From Arcicella lustrica (GTDB lineage: Bacteria > Bacteroidota > Bacteroidia > Cytophagales > Spirosomataceae): a stretch of 64,000 nt of DNA. Where the stretch lies: positions 9,210 through 73,209 of the forward strand of contig NZ_JAYGIM010000022.1 in assembly GCF_034930985.1 (NCBI RefSeq), read 5' to 3'. Position numbers and translations under genes: made by a program. A model generated the notes under the pieces. It ran no database searches. It saw only the letters and a list, made by a program, of their open reading frames with translations, and was not told the origin of the DNA. Below, in pieces: positions 17,312-26,462 of this stretch (positions are counted from its first letter, which is position 1; each line of letters starts with the position of its first letter).

Positions 17312-18310
17312 TTACTCTTCTCTCTTCCCTTTTCGGGCTTGCAACAAGCCTTGTTTGATGAGTTCGTTATTTTTCCAAGCTTTAATGGCTGTTTTAAATT
17401 TAGCTTTATCTTCTTTGGAAACTGTTTCTAAATCTGATAAATCTGGTTTGCCAGCATTTACCCAAGCAGTGTACCAAAAATCTGCAACGCTTTCGCTTGA
17501 TAATATCATCTGATTATTGATAGTATTGCCTAAACGTTCTCCGTAAGCCTTAGCAAATTCGCCTGTGTAATTCTTCCTCATTTGTCCAAAACGCTCTGAA
17601 CGTTTAAATTTTCTTTCCTCAGTAAAACCAATGCTAGCATTAATTTCTTCTTTGAAAACGCCATCTAATAATTTGCTGGTTGCTGCGATTTTTTTCCAAA
17701 TTTCAGCCAAAGGGTCTTTAATGTATTTGGCTTTATGTTTTGTATGAAGATTATAACTTTCAATATTCATCTCTGGTACAGCAGTTTCCCAAAGTGAGTG
17801 AAGTCCCTTTTGGTTGGTCAACTGTCCATCGTAATTATAACTTGTGTGTAAAGGCACGTGCGCATCCGAAATATAATGTCCTAAATCTGCTGCATAAAAT
17901 AAAATACTGTCTTTCATTTTACTACGGAAAGCATTGGTCAATTTCTCTTGCATATCTACTACTACCCACGGTAAAGTACCATATTCTTTCAGTGTGTCAA
18001 CAGAGTATTTCTTTACAGCCGAATCCCAATCTTGCGGAATAGCATTTAAAGGATCTTTACCATAAACTGGGGCATCTAAATCAATAAAGTGTTTTGGAGC
18101 TTCTGTTTTATCGGTATTTCTACGAACATCTGGACGAACAGAATTATAAACCATGTAGTCTTCATTCTTCATAAAAAAGGTTGACAATTTCTTAGGCAAA
18201 GCATAAGCCGTAATTTGATGAATGGTTTTGTGACCTAAAAAGCCCCAAGAACAACAGACTAACAGTATTAAAAGAGCAAGGATTGCATTAAGTTTTGGTA
18301 GTTGTTTCAT
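17312..18310 (-). CDS. Exported zinc-dependent phospholipase C-like / S1-P1 nuclease-fold protein
   Basis: A 332-residue exported protein. After a signal peptide (LNAILALLILLVCCSWG) the mature part begins with a conserved WGFLGHKTIHQITAYAL segment, whose N-terminal Trp and His are typical zinc ligands. Further zinc-site motifs are APKHFIDLDAP, AADLGHYISDAHVPLHTS (HxxxD) and GLHSLWET (HxxxE-like). These fit the zinc-dependent phospholipase C / S1-P1 fold. The substrate, phospholipid or nucleic acid, cannot be decided from sequence. The C-terminus is lysine-rich. Confidence 0.85.
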   Translation of the reverse strand: MKQLPKLNAILALLILLVCCSWGFLGHKTIHQITAYALPKKLSTFFMKNEDYMVYNSVRPDVRRNTDKTEAPKHFIDLDAPVYGKDPLNAIPQDWDSAVKKYSVDTLKEYGTLPWVVVDMQEKLTNAFRSKMKDSILFYAADLGHYISDAHVPLHTSYNYDGQLTNQKGLHSLWETAVPEMNIESYNLHTKHKAKYIKDPLAEIWKKIAATSKLLDGVFKEEINASIGFTEERKFKRSERFGQMRKNYTGEFAKAYGERLGNTINNQMILSSESVADFWYTAWVNAGKPDLSDLETVSKEDKAKFKTAIKAWKNNELIKQGLLQARKGKREE

Positions 18311-18497
18311 GAATTTAATTTTGCTGATGAAAAATTAGTGAATTGATTATAAATTAGAATTTGTTAATTAGCAACGAACTTGATTCTCAATTAAATTAAT
18401 TGGTATCAAAACAAAGATAGAATGAAAGAGATTATATTATCAACTTGATGATTTAAGTAATAATTAATTCTTTCAGATTTTAGCAAGCAATTACTCT

Positions 18498-18962
18498 TTA
18501 AAAGTTTAATTCAAAGTATAATACTTCATCCAAAGGATTATAAACATAAGCTGATGTTTCTTTAAAACCAAAAGAACGATACAAAGCGATAGCTTCCGTC
18601 AAACTGGTTAAAGTATCCAATTTCATGGTTTGATAATGGGCATTTTTAGCGAAAGTGATTAATTCTTCAACCAATTTTCTACCAACTTTCAGTCCTCTAG
18701 CTGTTGGTTTTACGTAAAGGCGTTTCATTTCACAAACGCCATCAGCAATGAGTTTTAGCGCAATACAACCTACAATTTCCTGATTGATTTTGGCAAGAAT
18801 AATACAGCCTTTGGGTGCTGCATATACTTTTGATAAAGATTGTAATTCCTCTTCAAAATGCTGAAAACAAAGGTCAATCTTCAAATATTCAGCATATTCT
18901 ATAAAGATTTTTCTTACTTCATCTAATTCCTCAGGTGAGTAATTCACATAATGGAATTGCAT
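18498..18962 (-). CDS. GNAT-family N-acetyltransferase
   Basis: A 154-residue acetyl-CoA-dependent acetyltransferase. The core is GCIALKLIADGVCEMKRLYVKP (beta4), then the pyrophosphate-binding loop ARGLKVGRKLVEELI (R-x-x-G-x-G/A pattern) and the C-terminal ALYRSFGFKETSAYV. Standard length for a single GNAT domain. The acceptor molecule is not predictable. Lone gene, divergent from the ferritin-like gene. Confidence 0.92.
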   Translation of the reverse strand: MQFHYVNYSPEELDEVRKIFIEYAEYLKIDLCFQHFEEELQSLSKVYAAPKGCIILAKINQEIVGCIALKLIADGVCEMKRLYVKPTARGLKVGRKLVEELITFAKNAHYQTMKLDTLTSLTEAIALYRSFGFKETSAYVYNPLDEVLYFELNF

Positions 18963-19032
18963 ATTTTTAATTTTGTGAGTAAATAATTAAGGATAAAAAA
19001 AATTGAATGAAAATCACTTACTAATTTTGGGT

Positions 19033-19650
19033 ATGAAATTACAAGAAATATTCCGAAACATCATTGCTAACGATTCTCTTCACTCTCGATTCTTGAATAC
19101 TCTTTCATTAATGGAGAATACAGGTGCAAGAAAAATATCGGCTTCAGAAGATAAAACTAAGGTTTCTTATATCGTTTTGAAGCACGCAGCCGAAGAAGCA
19201 CGTCATGCTTTTTACTTAAAAAAGCAAATTCAGAAGGTCGGAAAAATAGCAGATTTCCCAACCTACGAAAACCCATATCTCATCGCTCCTTTTGCGAGTT
19301 ATACTTATTTACATACGCTGGACATTCAGGTTTGTAGATATTTAAAAAGCAGCTTGAAGCTTTCAGGAAGTGATTTGAGATATGCCGCTTATCTATTGGT
19401 TACTTATGCCATTGAAGTAAGAGCCGACGAATTGTATCCTGCCTATCAAGAATTACTTGATGAAGTATCGTCTAAAGTAAACATGAAATCAATCATTGTT
19501 GAAGAAGAAGGACATTTGGCAGAGATGATTAGTCAATTAAAAGAGTTTTCTCCTGAATGGGAAACGCACGCTAAAATCGCTTGTGATATTGAAAAGACTT
19601 TGTTCGACCAATGGATTGTTTCGATTGGGAAAGAGTTAGGGGTTAATTAA
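19033..19650 (+). CDS. Ferritin-like diiron-fold protein of unknown function
   Basis: A 205-residue helical protein (ATG at 19033; an upstream TTG would add 10 residues). It shows a possible diiron pattern on four long helices: ENTGARK, then AAEEARHAFYL (E-x-x-R-H), YAIEVRADELYPAY, and IIVEEEGHLAEM (E-x-x-H). This spacing resembles ferritin-like carboxylate-bridged diiron proteins. I cannot say whether it stores iron, oxidises a substrate or hydroxylates tRNA. A hairpin terminator follows at 19666-19700. Confidence 0.65.
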   Translation: MKLQEIFRNIIANDSLHSRFLNTLSLMENTGARKISASEDKTKVSYIVLKHAAEEARHAFYLKKQIQKVGKIADFPTYENPYLIAPFASYTYLHTLDIQVCRYLKSSLKLSGSDLRYAAYLLVTYAIEVRADELYPAYQELLDEVSSKVNMKSIIVEEEGHLAEMISQLKEFSPEWETHAKIACDIEKTLFDQWIVSIGKELGVN

Positions 19651-19665
19651 TAGCTTTTAGCTATG

Positions 19666-19700
19666 AGCTATGAGCTTTTTTTATTTAAAGGCTCATAGCT
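19666..19700. terminator. Hairpin between convergent genes
   Basis: AGCTATGAGC/GCTCATAGCT arms (19666-19675 with 19691-19700) with a T-run in the loop. It is followed by the end of the minus-strand gene at 19707. Confidence 0.6.
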
Positions 19701-19706
19701 GACAGC

Positions 19707-20561
19707 TTACAAAGAATTTCTTCTAATAAACACAAAAGGATTTCTGATGTGTTCTTTTTTGCCACTCAGAATTAAGTCGGCAGCGTTTTTTCCTAATTGA
19801 AAATGATCGGTAGCAACTACCGTAATTCCTCCAGAAAGTATTTCCTTAATCGGTGTTTCGTTATAGGAAACGATGCCAATATCTTCTCCTACTTTCATCT
19901 TTTTATGTTGGCAACACATCAGCGTTTCTGCCAAATATCTTTCCGAAAGAATCAAATATGCTTCTTTACTTCTGATGGTATTTTCTTCTACTTCTGAATA
20001 AATGTTGTACTGCAATTGATGTTCTTTAGCAAACTTCTTCAGTCCTTCAATTACGAAATAAGCGTTGGCATAATGCTCCTGAATAATACAATTGATTGTA
20101 CTATATTTCATGATAGCTTCCTTCGCTTTGAACAAAGCTTCGTAAATATCTTGCTCGAAATCTTGATAAACGCAAGCGTAATTTCCCCGAATAAATTCAT
20201 TCCTTTTTTCTAAAAGAATCAATTTCCCAGTTGGAATACTGTTGACGGTTTTGAGGAAATCTTCGTTCGGGCAATTGGCATGAAGCATAAAAGCGAAGTA
20301 ATCATACTGATTGATTTTCTCTTTTATGACCTTTTCAAAATGAAAAGCGTTCTGGGTACTGAACTGATGAATGTATAAATCTACCGTAGCTTTCCCTTCA
20401 ATTTCATTCATAAAACCATCGTAGATTTCATGTTTAAAATCGTTCAGCCTACTAAAAACCATCAGGATTTTTAGCTCTTTTTTTTGAAGGCTTCTGTGCG
20501 AATTGGCTATTTGTGCTGTCAATGAGAGTGTCTTTTTTGTCTTATTGTGTCCAAGTAACAT
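19707..20561 (-). CDS. GntR-paralogue effector domain lacking its DNA-binding domain
   Basis: A 284-residue periplasmic-binding-protein-like ligand domain (LKILMVFSRLNDFKHEIYDGF, DIGIVSYNETPIKEILSGGIT, FQLGKNAADLILSGK, FVFIRRNSL). It matches, position by position, the ligand domain of the GntR regulator at 20891 (EIGLISLNDNCYKEILAGGIT, TEIGKMAANIIQAGK, EMVLRKSL). That paralogue has a ~75-residue winged helix in front; this one does not. A remnant wing (ARCKTGYLV) can be read in another frame just upstream, so the gene appears to have lost its HTH by frameshift and decay. It could be a pseudogene or a regulator acting without DNA binding. Confidence 0.75.
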   Translation of the reverse strand: MLLGHNKTKKTLSLTAQIANSHRSLQKKELKILMVFSRLNDFKHEIYDGFMNEIEGKATVDLYIHQFSTQNAFHFEKVIKEKINQYDYFAFMLHANCPNEDFLKTVNSIPTGKLILLEKRNEFIRGNYACVYQDFEQDIYEALFKAKEAIMKYSTINCIIQEHYANAYFVIEGLKKFAKEHQLQYNIYSEVEENTIRSKEAYLILSERYLAETLMCCQHKKMKVGEDIGIVSYNETPIKEILSGGITVVATDHFQLGKNAADLILSGKKEHIRNPFVFIRRNSL

Positions 20562-20890
20562 ATTTCCGAAGAACTAAATATCCTGTTTTACACCGAGCGT
20601 AAAAGACAGGTCATATCAGGACACAAAATACTCATTTTCACAGTTTTGCAAAATATATACCAGCATTTGCAAGAAATGTCCTAACCATCAGAAGCATTTA
20701 GCAACTAATTTTACGAAACAATTACTGCACTATTTCAATAATTTATTTGACTTATTAAATCATTCAAAGCACTCGTTTTATTTAAAGTCAAAAATTACAG
20801 TTGAAGCAAAATGTAATTGTATTATTTATCACTTGCGTATTACCTGCTATTACCAATATATAAATAACCCAATTTTATCCAACCAATAAA
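20562..20890. other. Intergenic region between the divergent GntR paralogues
   Basis: 329 bases of AT-rich sequence. At 20566-20634 on the minus strand a frame reads PVFYARCKTGYLVLRKYVTWTQ before a stop, resembling the end of a GntR winged helix. The rest presumably holds the promoter of the intact regulator. No clean -33/-7 pair was found. Confidence 0.45.
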
Positions 20891-21919
20891 ATGATAAAGA
20901 CATTCAGAGAGTTTTCTCAAAACAAGCAAGATTCAAAAACACCAAAATATCAACAACTGGTAAATACTTTGTTGATTGATATTGAAAGCGGAAACTTACA
21001 AACGGGTGAACGCCTTCCTTCCATCAACGAAGCTAGTGAAGAGTGCTACTTGTCTCGTGATACTGTTGAACGTGCTTATTCAGAACTTCATCGTTTGGGC
21101 GTTATTACTTCTATTTTCAGAAAAGGATATTTTATTTCTGGGAAGTCAGCCAAAACCAAAACGAAAGTATTTTTCCTAGTTGGGAAAATTACAGAAAACA
21201 ACAAAGCTATTTTTAATGCTTTTGTGAATGCCTCTAACAAAGATGTAACGGTTGATATTTTCACTTACAATTACAAGAGTGATAATTTCAGAGAAATCAT
21301 CAACAGCCATCTTGGTAATTATCACTACTATGTTATCATGCCTCACTTAATTGAGGAAAGTGAAGAAAACATTAAATGTTTAAAGAAGATTTCTGGCGAA
21401 CGCCTTATCTTTTTAGAACAATCGTTAGCATCACTTCATGGATTGAATTCAAGTATTTTGAGTAATTCGGGTGATGAGATTGCACAAGTAATGCAACAAA
21501 ACTTAAAGCATTTCAAGAAATACAAAACCTTGAATTTGGTATTGACAGAAGACGAGTACTTCGATTCTGAATTGATTACTGGTTTTAGAGATTTCTGTGA
21601 GACAAATCATTTCGATTTCCAAGTGTTGGATGGCTTTCAAGATGAAGAAGTAATGCAAGGAAATGCTTACTTGACGATGGATGACATTGATTTAGTAGCA
21701 GTAATTAAATCAGCAGAACAACAAAACTTTACATTGGGCAAAGAAATTGGTTTAATCTCTTTGAACGACAATTGTTATAAAGAAATATTAGCCGGTGGCA
21801 TCACGATAATATCCTCAAAGCCTACTGAGATTGGAAAAATGGCCGCCAACATTATCCAAGCCGGTAAACGCCAACAGGTACAAGTACCGATGGAAATGGT
21901 TTTAAGGAAATCACTTTAA
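20891..21919 (+). CDS. GntR-family transcriptional regulator with sugar-binding-type effector domain
   Basis: A 342-residue regulator. Residues ~15-85 form a GntR winged helix (PKYQQLVNTLLIDIESGNLQ, TGERLPSINEASEECYLSRD, TVERAYSELHRLG, FRKGYFIS). Residues ~95-340 form a LacI/periplasmic-binding-like ligand domain (KVFFLVGKI, GKEIGLISLNDNCYKEILAG, PTEIGKMAANII). This fusion is common in Bacteroidota sugar regulators. Its paralogue lies divergently at 19707 without the DNA-binding half. Ligand and targets unknown. A terminator follows at 21976-22005. Confidence 0.92.
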   Translation: MIKTFREFSQNKQDSKTPKYQQLVNTLLIDIESGNLQTGERLPSINEASEECYLSRDTVERAYSELHRLGVITSIFRKGYFISGKSAKTKTKVFFLVGKITENNKAIFNAFVNASNKDVTVDIFTYNYKSDNFREIINSHLGNYHYYVIMPHLIEESEENIKCLKKISGERLIFLEQSLASLHGLNSSILSNSGDEIAQVMQQNLKHFKKYKTLNLVLTEDEYFDSELITGFRDFCETNHFDFQVLDGFQDEEVMQGNAYLTMDDIDLVAVIKSAEQQNFTLGKEIGLISLNDNCYKEILAGGITIISSKPTEIGKMAANIIQAGKRQQVQVPMEMVLRKSL

Positions 21920-21975
21920 AAGCACTTTTTTAATTGAAAAATAGGCTAAGATGATAAAAATCTTATCCCTTGTTT

Positions 21976-22005
21976 ACAACCTTGACTATCTTTAGTCAAG
22001 GTTGT
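21976..22005 (+). terminator. Intrinsic terminator after the GntR gene
   Basis: A 13-bp perfect stem (21976-21988 with 21993-22005) with loop TCTT, followed by TTTGTTTT. Confidence 0.88.
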
Positions 22006-22118
22006 TTTGTTTTCATGGCTCTTTTTCTGTTAAAATCCTGTAATTTTGCAACTCTAAAAAAATTATCTTGTAGCCAAATCACACTTATTGTTAATGACTA
22101 CAACAAAAACCACAAGCA

Positions 22119-24926
22119 ATGGAATACAATTTCAAAGAAACAGAACAGAAATGGAGAAAGTTTTGGGAAGAAAACCAAACCTATAAAACAGAGATTAATC
22201 ACGATAAACCAAAGTACTATGTTTTGGATATGTTTCCTTATCCATCAGGTGCTGGTTTACATGTTGGTCATCCACTTGGTTATATCGCTTCTGACATTAT
22301 CGCTCGTTACAAACGTTTGAAAGGTTTTAATGTATTGCATCCAATGGGTTTTGATTCATTCGGTTTACCTGCCGAACAATATGCCATCCAGACGGGGCAA
22401 CATCCTGCGATTACTACCGAAGAAAATATTACTACTTATATTCGTCAGCTAAAACAAATTGGTTTTAGTTATGACTGGTCTCGTGAAGTACGTACTTCTG
22501 ATGCCAAATATTACAAATGGACGCAGTGGATTTTCATGCAATTGTTCAAGCATTATTATGATAAAGATGCTAACAAGGCTTTACCGATTGCTTCTTTAGT
22601 AGAACGTTTTGCAATTTCTGGTAACAAAGGCATTAATGCCGTTTGTGATGAAGATACACCAAACTTTACTGCGGAAGAATGGAATGGAATGAACGAACAA
22701 GAGCAACAAACTTTGTTATTGAAATTCCGTTTGACTTTCCCTGATGATTCTGTGGTAAACTGGTGTCCAGCTTTAGGAACAGTTTTGGCGAATGATGAAA
22801 TCAAAGATGGCGTTTCAGAACGTGGTGGTTATCCTGTTGAACAGAAAAAAATGAAGCAGTGGGCAATGCGTATTACTGCTTATGCCGATAGATTAATCGA
22901 CGGATTGAACGAAGTAGATTGGTCAGACGCTTTGAAAGAACAACAACGCAACTGGATTGGTAGAAGTACGGGTGCAAGTGTGAAATTTAAAGTTGATGCT
23001 TCGACTGTTCAAGAAAATGCACCTGAATTTATTGAAGTATTTACGACTCGTGTTGATACCATTTATGGTGTTTCGTTTATGGTAATTGCTCCAGAACATG
23101 AGTACGTTCCATTCTTGACAACATCAGAACAAAAAGCCACAGTTGATGAGTATATAAAATGGGTAGCTTCAAGAACGGAATTAGACCGTATGTCGGAAGT
23201 GAAAAAAGTAACGGGTGCATTTACAGGTAGCTATGTAATCAATCCATTTAACGACGAGAAAATTCCTATTTTCTTAGCAGATTATGTTTTGGCGGGCTAC
23301 GGAACAGGTGCAGTTATGGGCGTACCTTCAGGCGACCAACGTGACTGGAATTTTGCGAAACATTTCGATTTACCAATTGTGCCAATTTTAGATGCACAAA
23401 AAGATATTGAAGAACAAGCCGATAATACCAAAGAAGGAAAATACATCAATTCAGGAATTATCGACGGCATGGGATACAAAGAAGCAACGGCAACTTTGAC
23501 AAAATGGTTAGAAGAAAAAGGAATCGGTAAAGGTAAAATTCAATATCGTTTGCGTAATGCAGTATTCAGTCGCCAACGTTATTGGGGCGAGCCAGTACCA
23601 GCGTACTTCAAAGACGGTTTACCATATTTGATTGAAGAAAGCGAATTGCCTTTAGAATTACCAGTAATCGACAAATACCTACCAACCGAAACAGGCGAGC
23701 CACCATTAGGACGTGCAGAAGGTTGGAAGTACAAAGGCGAATACGAATATGAATTGTCAACAATGCCGGGTTGGGCAGGTTCGTCATGGTATTGGTATCG
23801 TTATATGGATGCCCAAAATGAGCAAGAATTTGCTTCGTCAGAAGCTATCAATTACTGGAAAGCTGTTGATTTATACTTAGGCGGTTCAGAACACGCTACT
23901 GGACACTTATTGTACAGCCGTTTCTGGAATAAATTCTTGAAAGATTTAGGATTAGTACCCGAAGAAGAATTTGCTAAGAAATTGATTAATCAAGGCATGA
24001 TTCAAGGGCGTTCTAATTTTGTATATCGTGTGAAATCTTCTGTGGGCGAAGGCAAAAATCCAGTCTTTGTTTCATTCGGTTTGAAAGAACAATATGAAAC
24101 TACGCCAATCCACGTGGATGTAAACATTGTTTCAAACGAAGTATTGGATATAACAGCTTTTAAAAACTGGCGTTCAGATTTTGAAAATGCTGAATTTATT
24201 TTAGAAGATGGCAAATATATCTGCGGTGTAGAAGTAGAGAAAATGTCAAAATCTAAATACAACGTAGTCAATCCAGACGTTTTAGTCGATAAAGTTGGTG
24301 CAGATACTTTGCGTTTGTACGAAATGTTCTTAGGTCCATTAGAGCAAGCCAAGCCTTGGAATACCAATGGTATCGACGGTTCATTCCGTTTTATCAAAAA
24401 AGTATGGCGTTTGTTCTATGACGATTTGGGAAATTTCAAAGTAAAAGATGAAGCTCCAACGCCAGCAGAATTGAAGGTTTTACATACTTGTATCAAGAAA
24501 GTAGAAGAAGATTTAGAGCGTTATTCATTCAATACAGTAGTTTCTACTTTGATGATTTGCGTAAATGATTTAGGTACATTGAAATGTAATAAGAAAGCAA
24601 TCTTGCAAGAATTAGTCATTTTGATGTCGTCATACACGCCACACATTGCTGAAGAACTTTGGGTATTGTTAGGCAACGAAGCAGGAACAATTTCTTATGC
24701 TACTTTCCCTAAATTCAATGCTTCTTTATTGGTAGAAGCTAATTTCGATTATCCGATTTCAATCAACGGTAAAGTAAGAGCAAACATCTCTTTCCCAACC
24801 GATGCGATTCCAGCGGATATTGAAGCAGGCGTATTAGCCAATGAAGTAGTACAAAAATGGTTAGACGGCAAAGCTCCTAAAAAAGTAATCGTCGTTCCAA
24901 AACGTATTGTGAATGTAGTGTTGTAA
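22119..24926 (+). CDS. leuS: Leucyl-tRNA synthetase
   Basis: A 935-residue class I aminoacyl-tRNA synthetase that charges tRNA-Leu. The HIGH-type motif is in YPSGAGLHVGHPLGY (~39-53), and KMSKSKYN is near residue 708. Between them lie the zinc/CP1 editing region (VFTTRVDTIYGVSFMVIAPEH, GTGAVMGVPSGDQRDW) and the catalytic Rossmann part (RYWGEPVPAY, GSSWYWYRYMD, GGSEHATGHLLYSRFW). The C-terminal anticodon-binding helices end INGKVRANI... The protein is longer than E. coli LeuS (~860) with extra segments around residues 150-210 and 630-700, as is common in Bacteroidota. Terminator follows at 24959-24991. Confidence 0.98.
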   Translation: MEYNFKETEQKWRKFWEENQTYKTEINHDKPKYYVLDMFPYPSGAGLHVGHPLGYIASDIIARYKRLKGFNVLHPMGFDSFGLPAEQYAIQTGQHPAITTEENITTYIRQLKQIGFSYDWSREVRTSDAKYYKWTQWIFMQLFKHYYDKDANKALPIASLVERFAISGNKGINAVCDEDTPNFTAEEWNGMNEQEQQTLLLKFRLTFPDDSVVNWCPALGTVLANDEIKDGVSERGGYPVEQKKMKQWAMRITAYADRLIDGLNEVDWSDALKEQQRNWIGRSTGASVKFKVDASTVQENAPEFIEVFTTRVDTIYGVSFMVIAPEHEYVPFLTTSEQKATVDEYIKWVASRTELDRMSEVKKVTGAFTGSYVINPFNDEKIPIFLADYVLAGYGTGAVMGVPSGDQRDWNFAKHFDLPIVPILDAQKDIEEQADNTKEGKYINSGIIDGMGYKEATATLTKWLEEKGIGKGKIQYRLRNAVFSRQRYWGEPVPAYFKDGLPYLIEESELPLELPVIDKYLPTETGEPPLGRAEGWKYKGEYEYELSTMPGWAGSSWYWYRYMDAQNEQEFASSEAINYWKAVDLYLGGSEHATGHLLYSRFWNKFLKDLGLVPEEEFAKKLINQGMIQGRSNFVYRVKSSVGEGKNPVFVSFGLKEQYETTPIHVDVNIVSNEVLDITAFKNWRSDFENAEFILEDGKYICGVEVEKMSKSKYNVVNPDVLVDKVGADTLRLYEMFLGPLEQAKPWNTNGIDGSFRFIKKVWRLFYDDLGNFKVKDEAPTPAELKVLHTCIKKVEEDLERYSFNTVVSTLMICVNDLGTLKCNKKAILQELVILMSSYTPHIAEELWVLLGNEAGTISYATFPKFNASLLVEANFDYPISINGKVRANISFPTDAIPADIEAGVLANEVVQKWLDGKAPKKVIVVPKRIVNVVL

Positions 24927-24958
24927 GGTAGTTTATTTACGAAGATTTAATTCTATTC

Positions 24959-24991
24959 AATCCTATGAGGTTTTTGAAACCTCATAGGATT
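24959..24991 (+). terminator. Intrinsic terminator after leuS
   Basis: A 15-bp perfect stem (24959-24973 with 24977-24991), three-base loop and a following T8 run. Confidence 0.92.
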
Positions 24992-25087
24992 TTTTTTGTT
25001 TATACAACTTGAATACTTTTAAAATTTGCAGAGAAGAGCATTTATTTCTAAATTTATATATACAAGTTTTATCTAAAAGATACTGTT

Positions 25088-25336
25088 ATGAACGCTAAAT
25101 TGACCCTCACAATAGAGCAAGCTGTTATTGATAAGGCAAAAAAATATGCCAAAGAAAAAGAACGAAGCTTATCCGATTTAATTGAAAGTTATCTAAAAAC
25201 ACTCCCAGTAGATAACCCTCAAGATGAAATTGAATTAACACCAATTGTGAAATCTTTAAAAGGTACTTTTTCTGCCCCTGAGAAATTAGACTACAAAGAA
25301 GAATTAAGTAATAGTTTATCTGAAAAGTATTTATAA
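25088..25336 (+). CDS. Antitoxin of a VapBC-like pair (DUF6364-like)
   Basis: An 82-residue protein with a ribbon-helix-helix-type N-terminus (KLTLTIEQAVIDKAKKYAKE, RSLSDLIESYLKTL) and an acidic, flexible C-terminus that would wrap the toxin. The PIN-domain gene starts 3 bp after its stop, the usual order for VapBC modules. It should neutralise the toxin and bind the operon promoter. A TTG..TAAAATTTG sequence near 25009-25029 is a weak promoter candidate. Confidence 0.85.
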   Translation: MNAKLTLTIEQAVIDKAKKYAKEKERSLSDLIESYLKTLPVDNPQDEIELTPIVKSLKGTFSAPEKLDYKEELSNSLSEKYL

Positions 25337-25339
25337 ATT

Positions 25340-25762
25340 ATGACAAGGATTTTAATTGATACAGATATAATTCTTGATTTTTTCTTCGATAGAGAACCCT
25401 TCTCTGAAAATGCAGCAAAAATTTTATCACTTTGTGAGTCGAAACAAATAAAAGGATTCATTACTCCAGTAATCATTAGTAATGTCTATTACTTGCTAAG
25501 AAAAACAGCTTCACATGAAAAAGTAATTGGAAAACTTAGCGTACTCATTTCTATTATGGAAATTTTAATCATAGATAGAAAAGCAATTATTATGGCTTTG
25601 AAATCAGAGTTCAAAGATTTTGAAGATGCTTTACAAAACTATTCAGCAGAGTTGAATACAGAGATTGACATCATCATCACACGTAATACCAAAGATTACA
25701 AACACAGCTCCCTATCTGTCATGACACCTGAAAACTATTTAAAATCAAAACCTAATCATTAA
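25340..25762 (+). CDS. PIN-domain ribonuclease toxin (VapC-like)
   Basis: A 140-residue PIN-domain protein. The first acidic residue is in ILIDTDIILDFFFDREPF. The middle is FITPVIISNVYYLLRK, with the conserved polar residue after the ITP. The last acidic cluster is FEDALQNYSAELNTEIDIIITRN, then TKDY and MTPENYL. VapC toxins cleave tRNA or rRNA. Paired with the antitoxin immediately upstream. Confidence 0.9.
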   Translation: MTRILIDTDIILDFFFDREPFSENAAKILSLCESKQIKGFITPVIISNVYYLLRKTASHEKVIGKLSVLISIMEILIIDRKAIIMALKSEFKDFEDALQNYSAELNTEIDIIITRNTKDYKHSSLSVMTPENYLKSKPNH

Positions 25763-25890
25763 GAAATCAATATCCTATCTCCTACCTTAATATACCCAAT
25801 TCTCAAAAATAACAATCTCTTCAAGTGCTTTTAGTTTTTTATCCTTAACTTCAAAAACTAAAATATACCTTTCATCAAATTATCTTTTTT

Positions 25891-26424
25891 ATGGAATTAC
25901 AAGCCTTACAATATCCCATTGGAAAATGGGTCCCTCAAGAAACGCATACTTGGGAAGAGATTCAAGAAAAAATAGCTTTGTTAAAAACGATTCCTGCAAA
26001 ATATAAGGAAGTAACTGCTGAATTAAGCGAGGAGGATTTATTGAAACAATATCGTGAAGGTAGTTGGTCGGTCAGACAAATCATTCACCATGTTGCCGAT
26101 ATGCACGTTTTGTATTTTGTTCGTTTTAAACATGCTCTCACTGAAGTGAATTCGGAAGCTGTGGTAGGAAAAGTTGATGCTTGGGCAAATTTAGAGGAAG
26201 CAAAAACGGCTCCTATTGATTTCTCTTTGACTTTATTAGCAGGTGTTCATCAGCGTTGGACGTATCTTTTAGAACAAATGACGGAAGAAGATTTTCAAAA
26301 AGGATTTTATCATCCAACACGTAAGATGTACATGACCTTGAAAGATGCCGTTGATATTGGCGTTTGGCATAGTCAACATCATTTGGCACATATTAAAATT
26401 GCACTAGGAATTGCCCAATCATAG
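25891..26424 (+). CDS. DinB/YfiT-type putative metal-dependent hydrolase (BstA-like bacillithiol transferase)
   Basis: A 177-residue four-helix protein. It opens LQYPIGKWVPQE and carries REGSWSVRQIIHHVADMHVLYFVRFK, with one metal-ligand His, then FYHPTRKMYMTL and WHSQHHLAHIKIALG with two more. This pattern matches YfiT/BstA, a DinB-fold protein that transfers bacillithiol to electrophiles. The bshB1 gene in the same window makes that role more plausible, but the match is to the family and not to proven activity. Confidence 0.88.
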   Translation: MELQALQYPIGKWVPQETHTWEEIQEKIALLKTIPAKYKEVTAELSEEDLLKQYREGSWSVRQIIHHVADMHVLYFVRFKHALTEVNSEAVVGKVDAWANLEEAKTAPIDFSLTLLAGVHQRWTYLLEQMTEEDFQKGFYHPTRKMYMTLKDAVDIGVWHSQHHLAHIKIALGIAQS

Positions 26425-26462
26425 AAATTATCTAATACAAAAAGTTTTAAAGTCTTCTATAG

